In this document: piece by piece, positions 50,211 through 61,640 of the stretch
How the letters are laid out: each line of letters starts with the position of its first letter
Numbering within the stretch: the stretch's first letter is position 1
Assembly (NCBI RefSeq): GCF_046630445.1
Contig: NC_092337.1
Location: forward strand, 364,814,001-364,878,000
Reading direction: 5' to 3'
DNA: 64,000 nucleotides
Source: Rutidosis leptorrhynchoides
Lineage: Eukaryota; Streptophyta; Magnoliopsida; Asterales; Asteraceae
The notes under the pieces: generated by a model
The model's database searches: none
Told to the model about the DNA's origin: nothing
The model's input: only the letters and a program-made list of their open reading frames with translations
Made by a program: the position numbers and the translations under genes

Positions 50211-51820
50211 TATTATGAACTTATATGCATATATGTGATACATGTTAATATTTATTATTCGTACATTGTGATATATATATATATATATTTAAATTACCAT
50301 TATTCTTATTAATGTTAGCATAATATTTGTATCTTGATAAATATTATTATTATTAATGTCATTAATAATATTATTAGTAATACTTAATATCATTATTATT
50401 CATTTTAATAAGCTTATTATTATACTTATATTTATTAATAATAAAACTAATAATCGAGTATATAATCACAATCTGTTTCACGTTCCTTTCAACTCTTGTG
50501 TAACTTTTGTTTCTATCATAAACTTGTTAATATATCGTTATCACTAATCTAATTAGCAATACAGCTGGAATTTTTTTTTTGTCAAAACTCCTGTACTTGA
50601 TTGAAAGGCTGTCGAGCTCATTATTGTCATACAAACTGATTAGTTCTTGCATCCAATTACAAATATATCTATCTATCCACTACTCTATGAAAATATACGT
50701 TTATACATATCATAATATCACCATCTTTGTCCATCTCTCTTCTTTCTTCTTCTCTAAACCATAACCATCTTCATCCCATCCGTCACCATAAAACCGCCAT
50801 CAATCACCATTGAAGAACACCTTCTTGTCCTATCCATGTTCGAACCAGGATCACCAAAACTATTATATTACTCGATATTTGCTGCTAATGAGTTTCGTTA
50901 CAACAAAAACCGAACCACTTCTGGTGATGTACTGCTACTCGTTCAAACCCAAACCAACACCACCTCAAACCCTTCCACCTAGGACCCGTCACCACCATTA
51001 ACGACCCTTCAATCATTACTCTTCGTTTTATTTTTCTGATTTTTCGAGCACCATGACCACCACTTAACACCTTGATCATCTTGTACAAACATCTAAACTC
51101 ACCACCAATTAAACAAACCTTCACCTTCACCACCACTCTCACTTTCTTTCTTGATTTTTCCTTTTGAATTCATCACCACCTGCGAATCCAGTATTTTTGC
51201 TACTGCTCTAACGATTCTGGTTATTATTAACCCAACACAAACGAACACCTTATTCTTTCTCACCGTTGATTGCTACTACCTTTTGCATCCACCTATTACC
51301 GCCACCACTATCGAGAACCTGCAGCTCCTGTGTGCTGCTATTGTTGCAATGCCTGTACGTTTCTGTTTTCACAGCCATCCATGACCGAAGGATGGAATAA
51401 AGAATAACGATGATAAAAAAAAAAGTGATCGGTGAGCTGCCTGTTGCCTCTTATGATTACGATGATGAGAGAGGGTGAGATGTTGACGGCTGGATATTGA
51501 TCTGGTCGATTGTTATTTCTAATTATTTGCTGAGTCAGACGAATCCAAGGAAATCACATACATACCCTATCTTAACTAATGGATCGATTATTAGGATTAA
51601 TAGAATAAATAAGGTGGTTCATGGGCTTGTTAAATATTTGGACTGTCAAGATTAATTGGGCCGTTTGTTTTGGTTGGTCCAAGACCCACTTATGAGACCT
51701 GAGTAAACGAGTATAATGATGAATTGGTGTTTTGATGGGTGATGACTTAGATGAAACATTAGCTAAATGAGTTATATAGTTGTAAGTTCGATTTAAATCA
51801 CAAAAGCATAACAGATCAGA

Positions 51821-51867
51821 TGGTTTAGAGGTGATGTTAGGGAACGAAAGGTCAGGTGTTCGAGCCC
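51821..51867 (+). promoter_or_regulatory. tRNA-like A-box/B-box pair in LTR
   Basis: TGGTTTAGAGGTG (51821-51833) and GGTGTTCGAGCCC (51855-51867) fit Pol III A and B boxes at tRNA-like spacing; a T-rich run follows. Repeated in the second LTR at 58581-58593 and 58615-58627. Confidence 0.55.
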
Positions 51868-52017
51868 TGCCTGTGACATAATTGTTATTCTTTTTAAGGT
51901 AGTTTTATTGTTTACTATTAGTCATTATTATTAATATTATTATAATAAGTATTAACATATAACATTTTTATTTATTAGTATTATCATTATTATAAGTATA
52001 TTTTTTTTTATTAACAA

Positions 52018-52049
52018 TGTTATTATTATTATTATCATTATTATTATTA

Positions 52050-52096
<47 letters not shown>
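52018..52096. repeat. (TTA)n microsatellite
   Basis: About 25 TTA units with two TCA variants; the matching run in the other LTR (58779-58860) has a different length. Confidence 0.92.
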
Positions 52097-52099
<3 letters not shown>

Positions 52100-52994
52100 A
52101 TATCAAATAAAGATTTTCTATGTAAAAATATATTATTAACATAAAGCATAACTATATTAATATTTTTGTAACAAATATTAATTATTTATTTAACATATAT
52201 AAAATATATGTAGTAATTTAGTTATTAATGAAACATACAAATTTTTTAAAATAACAATTAAAAATAGTACTTAAATTTGTTCGATTATCATTATACGTGT
52301 TAATATATATATACGTGATATAGGTTCGTGAATCCGAGGCCAACCCTACACTTGTTCAATGATTTTATATGTATTTTTACTACAAAATACAGTATGGTGA
52401 GTATATAGTCCCACTTTTAAACTCTAAATATTTCGGGATGAGAATACATGTATTTTATGTTTTACGTTATGGACACAAGTAACTGAAAAATATATTCTAC
52501 GTTGAGTTGTACCACTGGCATACTTCCCTGTAGCTTGGTAACTAATATTTACAGCGGTATTGTAAACGCGAATCCTGTTGATAGATCTATCGGGCCTGAC
52601 AACCCCAACCGGACTGGACGACCAGTATTCAACGGTTGCACAGTACTTTTTTTCGTGACTACACTTGGTACAGTGTAGTAAGATTTCATAATAAAGGGAA
52701 TATGCGACGTGATTAAATGTTAAGTATGGTTACCAAGTGCTCAACCACTTAGAATATTTTTATAAAATGTTTACATATGAAATCTTGTGGTCCATAGTTA
52801 TAACACTGTTAGCATCAAACCTATATATCTCACCAACTTTATGTTGACTTTTTAAAGCTTGTCATTCTCAGGTACGAATTAAGTCTTCCGATGTGCATTA
52901 GCTCATACTAAAGACACTACTTGGGGTCGATCATCGCAATGGAACCAAATGTTGAAGACTTCGTCCGGGAGGATAAGGTCGAGGTCATCACAGG

Positions 52995-53012
52995 TGGTAT
53001 CAGAGCGGTGGT
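52995..53012 (+). other. Primer-binding site, initiator-tRNA-Met type
   Basis: TGGTATCAGAGC, then GGTGGT, two bases after the 5' LTR. The following 'catagcgaaccaggtcttgc' is also shared with the element at 14293. Confidence 0.9.
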
Positions 53013-53390
53013 CATAGCGAACCAGGTCTTGCATTAGTGTGTCTGCCTAGTAGATGTTAGGATACATTAGCGAGTCTGGACTTTGACCGTGTCTACATGC
53101 CAAAAGTTTTGCTTATCACATCTAGTCGGAAATCATCTGCTTATCATCCTTAAGAAATTGCCTACCTATCATTCTCAAGTCTAGACACGTTCTACTGCAT
53201 TTAGTGCATCGATAGCGTATAGACGAGATTCATATCTTAGCGCACCTTAGACTTGCCTGATATATGCCGTAAGTTCCCCTGTAGTCTACGAAATCTTTAG
53301 AATTATATATAGATATTCTATATAGTTAGAATATCATCCGACATCCGAAAATCATTTCACATCGAATATCCATTCCATCCGTCAAATTGC

Positions 53391-53637
53391 CCTCTTGGCG
53401 ATGAACCTGAAGCACTTACCGGCGAACCTGTTCGAGAAACCATTTTCTCTCTCATTTCTAGAGTATCTCGTCACGATTTTATACTTTCCCCATATTTCGA
53501 ATCTTGTTCATTCGCTCGTTTCAACCGCCAATCATTCTGGTGTACTAGTAGAAGTTAATGAATTTCGCGCTCGCGTGACGGCTTTGGAGAACCTGGTGCG
53601 AAGGTTGCAAACACCAGCAGTAGCACCATCAGCATAA
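53391..53637 (+). pseudogene. Decayed gag-like reading frame
   Basis: Equivalent of 18706-19017. The first part reads LTGEPVRETIFSLISRVSRHD; a one-base insertion near 53489 shifts the frame, after which ISNLVHSLV and a coiled-coil-like VEVNEFRARVTALENLVRRL appear. The longer open frame starting at 53395 is in the wrong frame for the first part. Frame conservation by homology suggests a former protein, now inactive. Confidence 0.5.
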
Positions 53638-55185
53638 TCTGTACTACCATCATCGACGTCGACAGTACCCTTATCATCTCTAAACCATAACCGCGCCGTA
53701 ACTCTCAATATCACAATTTGTACCTCGAATATCAACATTACACGCCTCAATAACACCATCTGTACTTCGAGTATGAACTTCGTTCTACACATCGATCTAC
53801 ATCGGCTATCTTCGCTTTACGTATCATTCTACCTCATTTTTCCTCGTTCGACATGGTGAATATGTAATTTCTAAAGTTTTAGAGATTATGTAATCTAGTA
53901 TTAACGGTAAATCATATGAGTTTTTGACTCATTAAATCCATGATTACATCCGATGAAAATATATATATTTTCATAAAGATTGTAATTAAAAATTCTTTTG
54001 TACAAACTGTTAATGATGAAAATATTTTAACGGGTGGGTAGTACCCGAGGAATATTTAGAATTCACATTAATAAGTTACACTGTACATTCTTCGAATCTG
54101 ATTCAACGATCATTTACTATCCTACTTACAACTACCGATATACGTATCCGTTCACCACAGAATAACCATTTCTATTCAAATTTCATATTTGGATTTTGAC
54201 CTATCAGAATCCAACAAGTGGCATAATGAAGAAAACATTGGATATAATAAAATTTGTTAGAAACAAACAAATTAACTAATTGAAATTCTGTTAAGGATCC
54301 ACGCTAACTGTTCCTAGCTAACTGTTCCCAGCTAACTGATTACATTTATCGCAATTTATATTATCGCAATTTACATTCTCGCAATTTTATTTATCGTCAT
54401 TTAATTTCTGTTATTTATTTTTACGCACTTTAAATGACGGGACACGTATGCAAGGTTTCGACTTATCATATCGACCCATCTATATATATATTTCGGAACA
54501 ACCGTAGACACTCTATATGTGAAGGTAGGAGTTGGCTATACAGGGTCGGAGTTGATTCCAAAATATATATATACTTTGAGTTGTGATCGACACCGAGACC
54601 GGTACACGGGTCACGATACGTATTATTTAATTCGAATATTATATATTAAATTATATATGAACCATTGAACCATCGGACTATTGGACTGCTAACTTTGGAC
54701 AATTAAAATGAATTAAATTAAAATATTGATTATAACATATGAAACTAAATAATTCTTCAAGCTTGCCACTTGATTTCATCTTAAACCTCATTTGTATCTC
54801 GACAATTACAATGCGTGTTCAAATCTTTCATGATTCTTGAAAACCCCTCAATCGAGAGGATCATCTACGGAAGAAAAGACTTATGCTCCTGTAAGACTCT
54901 CAGAGACTGAGCCAACGTTTAAAACGCAGCAGTGTTAATTTCTTTAGTGTTATTATTACCCAAAATAACCTTGCAATCCCTTTTCAAATTAGCCAATTTT
55001 GTCACAGCTCCAGCAAGTTAACCTCGACTTCTCAGAAAGGTTAGTTTCGATATATATACACGTTACTCTTTCGCTGTTGTTACCGGAGAATCTTTTAAAT
55101 TCCATCATCAGCGTTTAACCATCTAAAAACACAATTCTCCTGAAACCACCTCAGTTTAATAACCGATGACCCAGATCCGTTAACT

Positions 55186-55383
55186 TTGAGAATGCTGACA
55201 AAGCAGCATGTTGTAGATGGTCTTAATAGCCAAAAGTTGATAATAAAGAACGGAGTAATGGAAACACTCAATAGAAAATTTAGTACCAAAAAGCGGATTA
55301 TGCGAAACTATGAAGTAAGCCGTGGACAAATCACAAAGAATAAGTTTGACTTCAAAGAATTTAAAAGATTCAGTGCCTGCTGA
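55186..55383 (+). pseudogene. Conserved internal frame of unknown function
   Basis: Open for 65 codons with METLNRKFSTKKRIMRNYE and a Lys/Phe-rich end. Counterpart of 20573-20755 and 20905-21060 in the other complete element. No known domain. Confidence 0.35.
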
Positions 55384-56597
55384 AATCCTTAGTACGTACC
55401 CTACTCCTTACTCTAAAACCTTTGCTAACACTATTCTTCATTATCATTCTTCGGCATTAGAAGTTCCAAGATATTATCATATCTTTCATTATAAATATCC
55501 TCAATGTTTCTTAAGATATATTTTATAACTATTCTTATCGGAAATCATCTATCTTCTCGCACTATCTGTATCACATCATAAAAGAAACTGTGTTAGTTTC
55601 TAAATTCTGAAACCTCCGAATTTAAAATATGAATGTTTTGAAGTAGTATTGGAAACTAAAGCATGAATTAGTATAATATAATGAAACTTGATCAACTTCA
55701 TTATATTACAGTAAGTCATGTTAAGTTTCTAATGGAATGTGATGATTCACAGTACCGTCATCATGTGCCATGTTACACGGCTCTTACATTCTATCCAATT
55801 CCGAAACGTATTAAGAACAAATTATCTTGATAGTTCTATTTTCCTGGATATTCTGGTAATTTGACAAATCAAAATAGTGCCATTACCATTCCTTTCTGAG
55901 AACATTAGCTATGTTCATTCCAAATCTTATACCTACGAATTCCGAAGCATTGCTCGCTTGACTTGAAGACGGGAAGAAAAAACGAAGGTATGAAGTTCCG
56001 AAAAATAAGAAAGGATATAAAACCCAACAACCACCCATAAATTTACAAACCGTGTATATCAATGCATATAGCAATATAAATACACGGGAGAACTAGAAAC
56101 ACTATACACTCAAGAGTATAGTAGAAGAAAATAGATTCTTCCGGTGATAGATGAAAGAGAAAGATGACAGATGTGAAGATTAAGAGTATATCCAGAATCA
56201 GGATTGGATAGAGCATAATAAGGAATAAGTAGAGAGAGAAAGAATAGAAGATATGGAAAATAAGGAAACGAAGGGGTGGATTTGTAGTGAAATATCCGAC
56301 AGAGAAACTCGAAACAGATTACCGCATTAAAACAAAGAGGATCCTGATCGCCGAAGAACCAAATCTTATTCCGTAAAATTTTCTTTAAATTCCTTAAATC
56401 CCGGAAGTCAATAGTAACTACGTCATCGGTTGAAACGAATAAATTATTTATCCATTTCACTCTTTCGTGATAGCTTCACTCGTGCGTTTCACATAATTGA
56501 ATCATTTTATCTACATTACCCAATGATGATAAAACTCCATTATCACCTCGTATTCGTCATAAAAACATTCTTATTGTTATCTATGACAACCTCTATC

Positions 56598-56634
56598 AAA
56601 TTTCGGGGACGAAATTTATTTAACGGGTGGGTAC
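56598..56634 (+). other. 3' LTR-adjacent hairpin and polypurine-like tail
   Basis: AAATTTCG-ggga-CGAAATTT is a perfect 8-bp inverted repeat, then 'tatttaacgggtgggtac' to the 3' LTR start at 56635. Compare 22309-22344. Confidence 0.65.
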
Positions 56635-56905
56635 TGTAACGACCCGGAAGTTTCCGACCAAATTTAAACCTTAAACTCTATATGTTTCTGACACGATAAG
56701 CAAAATCTGTAATGTTGAGTCTAGAAAGTTTGAAATCTATATTCAGATAATCAGTTATCCTTTGATTGTGCCTGACGATACACGAACCATTGTGTGTATG
56801 TAAGTGTATAAATAAATACATAAATATAAAAATGTATATATGATCTTTGGAGTTAATAAAATAAACTTTAATCAATTAGAATTAAACATATAAAACAATT
56901 AGGTA

Positions 56906-56974
<69 letters not shown>

Positions 56975-58808
56975 TATTATGAACTTATATGCATATATGT
57001 GATACATGTTAATATTTATTATTCGTACATTGTGATATATATATATATTTAAATTACCATTATTCTTATTAATGTTAGCATAATATTTGTATCTTGATAA
57101 ATATTATTATTATTAATGTCATTAATAATATTATTAGTAATACTTAATATCATTATTATTCATTTTAATAAGCTTATTATTATACTTATATTTATTAATA
57201 ATAAAACTAATAATCGAGTATATAATCACAATCTGTTTCACGTTCCTTTCAACTCTTGTGTAACTTTTGTTTCTGTCATAAACTTGTTAATATATCGTTA
57301 TCACTAATCTAATTAGCAATACAGCTGGAAATTTTTTTTTGTCAAAACTCCTGTACTTGATTGAAAGGCTGTCGAGCTCATTATTGTCATACAAACTGAT
57401 TAGTTCTTGCATCCAATTACAAATATATCTATCTATCCACTACTCTATGAAAATATACGTTTATACATATCATAATATCACCATCTTTGTCCATCTCTCT
57501 TCTTTCTTCTTCTCTAAACCATAACCATCTTCATCCCATCCGTCACCATAAAACCGCCATCAATCACCATTGAAGAACACCTTCTTGTCCTATCCATGTT
57601 CGAACCAGGATCACCAAAACTATTATATTACTCGATATTTGCTGCTAATGTGTTTCGTTACAACAAAAACCGAACCACTTCTGGTGATGTACTGCTACTC
57701 GTTCAAACCCAAACCAACACCACCTCAAACCCTTCCACCTAGGACCCGTCACCACCATTAACGACCCTTCAATCATTACTCTTCGTTTTATTTTTCTGAT
57801 TTTTCGAGCACCATGACCACCACTTAACACCTTGATCATCTTGTACAAACATCTAAACTCACCACCAATTAAACAAACCTTCACCTTCACCACCACTCTC
57901 ACTTTCTTTCTTGATTTTTCCTTATGAATTCATCACCACCTGCGAATCCAGTATTTTTGCTACTGCTCTAACGATTCTGGTTATTATTAACCCAACACAA
58001 ACGAACACCTTATTCTTTCTCACCGTTGATTGCTACTACCTTTTGCATCCACCTATTACCGCCACCACTATCGAGAACCTGCAGCTCCTGTGTGCTGCTA
58101 TTGTTGCAATGCCTGTACGTTTCTATTTTCACAGCCATCCATGACCGAAGGATGGAATAAAGAATAACGATGATAAAAAAAAAAGTGATCGGTGAGCTGC
58201 CTGTTGCCTCTTATGATTACGATGATGAGAGAGGGTGAGATGTTGACGGCTGGATATTGATCTGGTCGATTGTTATTTCTAATTATTTGCTGAGTCAGAC
58301 GAATCCAAGGAAATCACATACATACCCTATCTTAACTAATGGATCGATTATTAGGATTAATAGAATAAATAAGGTGGTTCATGGGCTTGTTAAATATTTG
58401 GACTGTCAAGATTAATTGGGCCGTTTGTTTTGGTTGGTCCAAGACCCACTTATGAGACCTGAGTAAACGAGTATAATGATGAATTGGTGTTTTGATGGGT
58501 GATGACTTAGATGAAACATTAGCTAAATGAGTTATATAGTTGTAAGTTCGATTTAAATCACAAAAGCATAACAGATCAGATGGTTTAGAGGTGATGTTAG
58601 GGAACGAAAGGTCAGGTGTTCGAGCCCTGCCTGTGACATAATTGTTATTCTTTTTAAGGTAGTTTTATTGTTTACTATTAGTCATTATTATTAATATTAT
58701 TATAATAAGTATTAACATATAACATTTTTATTTATTAGTATTATCATTATTATAAGTATATTTTTTTTATTAACAATGTTATTATTATTATTATCATTAT
58801 TATTATTA

Positions 58809-58864
<56 letters not shown>

Positions 58865-59757
58865 ATATCAAATAAAGATTTTCTATGTAAAAATATATTA
58901 TTAACATAAAGCATAACTATATTAATATTTTTGTAACAAATATTAATTATTTATTTAACATATATAAAATATATGTAGTAATTTAGTTATTAATGAAACA
59001 TACAAATTTTTTAAAATAACAATTAAAAATAGTACTTAAATTTGTTCGATTATCATTATACGTGTTAATATATATATACGTGATATAGGTTCGTGAATCC
59101 GAGGCCAACCCTACACTTGTTCAATGATGTTATATGTATTTTTACTACAAAATACAGTATGGTGAGTATATAGTCCCACTTTTAAACTCTAAATATTTCG
59201 GGATGAGAATACATGTATTTTATGTTTTACGTTATGGACACAAGTAACTGAAAAATATATTCTACGTTGAGTTGTACCACTGGCATACTTCCCTGTAGCT
59301 TGGTAACTAATATTTACAGCGGTATTGTAAACGCGAATCCTGTTGATAGATCTATCGGGCCTGACAACCCCAACCGGACTGGACGACCAGTATTCAACGG
59401 TTGCACAGTACTTCGTTTCGTGACTACACTTGGTACAGTGTAGTAAGATTTCATAATAAAGGGAATATGCGACATGATTAAATGTTAAGTATGGTTACCA
59501 AGTGCTCAACCACTTAGAATATTTTTATAAAATGTTTACATATGAAATCTTGTGGTCCATAGTTATAACACTGTTAGCATCAAACCTATATATCTCACCA
59601 ACTTTATGTTGACTTTTTAAAGCATGTCATTCTCAGGTACGAATTAAGTCTTCCGCTGTGCATTAGCTCATACTAAAGACACTACTTGGGGTCGATCATC
59701 GCAATGGAACCAAATGTTGAAGACTTCGTCCGGGAGGATAAGGTCGAGGTCATCACA
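56635..59757 (+). repeat. 3' LTR of the 49867-59757 element
   Basis: 3123 bp, nearly identical to the 5' LTR. Differences include GATACACGAACC for GATTCACGAACC (56777-56788) and microsatellite lengths. Confidence 0.92.
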
Positions 59758-59762
59758 GCTAG

Positions 59763-59876
59763 TGTTTGATAAAACTCAAGAAGTTTTGCAAGTTTTGCAT
59801 CTGTGATATGTGATTTCACATGATCAACAATTTTATCACTTATAATCGAAGAAGAAGGGGTGGCAGGAGCAAACAT
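59763..59876 (-). pseudogene. Antisense small frame of the short Tat-like element (5' part)
   Basis: On the minus strand an ATG at 59876 opens 38 codons (MFAPATPSSSIISDK, then VKSHITDAKLAKLLEFY). Before the 49867-59757 insertion it would have continued only a few codons at 49866 and below before a stop. A TATA-like CTATATAAAT is at 60051-60060 on the same strand, 175 bp upstream, with a possible small intron between. Antisense extra frames are known in Tat-lineage elements; whether this is one is inference. Confidence 0.4.
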
Positions 59877-60050
59877 ATTGATAAAAATTATGCAATAACA
59901 ATAGCGGAAGTAAAAAAGAAAACTAACCTTAGTTTGATTTTGACTCTTTTAAAAATACGAGACGATGGAGAGGATGATGATTGTATGCAAAGATTGATAG
60001 TGGTTGCGTAAAGATGAATGCGTAAATTAAATAGAGAAGTCTTGGGGGAT

Positions 60051-60060
60051 ATTTATATAG
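60051..60060 (-). promoter_or_regulatory. TATA-like site for the antisense frame
   Basis: The minus strand reads TCTATATAAATATCCCCC, a good TATA-box context directed toward the small frame at 59876. Confidence 0.4.
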
Positions 60061-60271
60061 AAAATAAGTGGAGCGTTCATTATGATTTTTCCTCGAAAAA
60101 CACGTAAAACTCAGCCGTATACCATTACGCTGACAGAGATGGGACGTGCCTAGTCAATCAGCCGTTTGAACAGGTTTCCGTTGCGTGTCAAATCCAATAA
60201 ATAGTTTCTTTTATTTTTTAAAGTTCGTCACATTATATTTTATATTAAAATTAAAATAATAACCTAATTAA

Positions 60272-60282
60272 CTGGGGGGACT
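60272..60282 (+). other. Polypurine-like tract of the short Tat-like element
   Basis: CTGGGGGGACT immediately before the 3' LTR start at 60283. Confidence 0.6.
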
Positions 60283-60396
60283 TGATGATATGTGTAAATA
60301 TACATATATTATGCGCAATATTATAAGAATTGGGCAAAAACAGCCAGCTGAAAGTTGCGCAAATAACAAAATGTAAACCGCAATATTTGGTCAGCG
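60283..60396 (+). repeat. 3' LTR of the short Tat-like element, left part
   Basis: TGATGATATGTGTAAAT start, matching 49239 onward; interrupted after CAGCG (60392-60396) by a solo LTR. Confidence 0.8.
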
Positions 60397-61381
60397 TGTG
60401 ACGACCCATCAAGTACCCTTAACGGCTCCGTCACTTGGTCCCACAGCTTGATCTTAACTCTAAATGAATTTAATAAATAACATTGCATTCTTTATTTAAA
60501 AATGATTTCCTATAAAGGAAACCTATCATAAATGTAAGTTTAGAAAAACCAACATAAGTAATTAACCAAAAGTTGACTAAAACCAAGTCAACAAACACCC
60601 ACAATTTAATGTAACCAAAATAGAATGCAAGTTTAATGTTTATCAAAAGCTGCGAACATGAATGCAGACTCTCTAAGCACAGCGGAAGCAATCAATCAAG
60701 TACCTGAGAAAACATGTGAGTAAACTGTCGACAAAAATGTTGAGTAAATTATAGGTTTAAATAATGTATAAGCTTTAGACCACAAGATTTCAAATGTTTG
60801 AAAACATAAAAATATTATTCCATTAACTCGTGAGCCACCTAGTAACCACTTAACAATTTATCACCCTTAACTTATACTTATATACACTGAACATGTGTAT
60901 CTTCCAAAAATACGAAATACTAATACATTCTGATTATAAATTTCTAGCGACACTAGCACGAAATGGGTCTGGCAAGCCCGATAGATCTATCCATAGGATT
61001 CACGTTCACCAGTAGAAATCAGTGATTACAGTTACCAGATTAGGGAATATTTTTGTTCAACTCACAATGAATAATTTAACTTAATTTCCACTTGTGTCTA
61101 AAATGTAAAACAAAAGTTGCATGTAATCTCATCCCAAAAATACTTTAAAATAGTATGAAAAACGGGACTATAACTCATCTTAAGTAAATGAAGCAAGAAA
61201 GGAAACAATATGCGAACAACACAAGCAAATGATCAAGAATGATCACAACTCTAACCTAAAAATAAAGTAGGTCGATATAAATAACTAACTTAGGTTAATT
61301 TTTAGTATGTTAACCATAGTACTTGTTGTAGTTAAGCAAAGAACGACAATCGGTATGATTAGGACAGCGTATAACACATAC

Positions 61382-61530
61382 TTTCTATTTTTATAAAGTT
61401 TCTATTTTTAGTAAGTTTCCATTTATGGAAAGTTTCTATTTTTGGAAAGTTTCTATTTTTGAAAAGTTTCTATTTTTGGAAAGTTTCTATAATTAGAAAG
61501 TTTCCTCCTTTGAAAAGTTTCATTATTTAG
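61382..61530. repeat. Degenerate minisatellite in the solo LTR
   Basis: About eight copies of an 18-20 bp unit 'ggaaagtttctattttt' with drift. Situated next to the TTGAC cluster. Confidence 0.8.
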
Positions 61531-61567
61531 ATTGTTCCCTTAAATAGATTGTTTCTTTATTTAGAAA

Positions 61568-61640
61568 AGTCAATCGAAAGTCAAAGTCAACCGAAGGTCA
61601 AAGTCAACTCAAGTCAACCTTGGTCAAACTTAGTCAGCCT
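61568..61640 (-). promoter_or_regulatory. TTGAC (W-box core) cluster in the solo LTR
   Basis: Seven GTCAA on the + strand, i.e. seven TTGAC on the LTR's own strand, within about 73 bp. Same density and orientation as in the LTR at 32146-32217. Confidence 0.5.

Larger units (their letters stand above)
49867..52992 (+). repeat. 5' LTR of the 49867-59757 element
   Basis: 3126 bp. GATTCACGAACC at 50009-50020, (AT)n at 50138-50204, a C-rich stretch with many 'ccaccac' phrases (50740-51340), the tRNA-like pair, (TTA)n at 52018-52096 and GGTTCGTGAATC at 52323-52334. Conserved blocks follow at 52435-52452, 52568-52608, 52778-52794 and 52830-52897. Frames in the C-rich stretch (50810-51384) occur in both LTRs but match no family I know. 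Confidence 0.9.
49867..59757 (+). mobile_element. Complete young non-autonomous LTR retrotransposon, 9.9 kb
   Basis: LTRs 49867-52992 and 56635-59757 start TGTAACGACCCGG and end GAGGTCATCACA. Both flanks are GCTAG (49862-49866, 59758-59762), a perfect target duplication. The PBS TGGTATCAGAGC is at 52995. The 3.6-kb interior has no gag-pol but parallels that of 14293-26122: the same order of gag-like remnant, AT-rich tract, 'ttatttatcg' repeats, conserved small frame and hairpin. About thirteen substitutions between LTRs by eye (near 0.4%) indicate recent movement. Inserted in the short Tat-like element. Confidence 0.92.

Noticed and set aside
50810-51384. Frames of 63-85 codons in the C-rich part of the LTR, repeated at 57570-58144
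   Set aside because: Both copies are preserved only because the LTRs are young. Frames on both strands overlap, with composition dictated by CCACCA runs.
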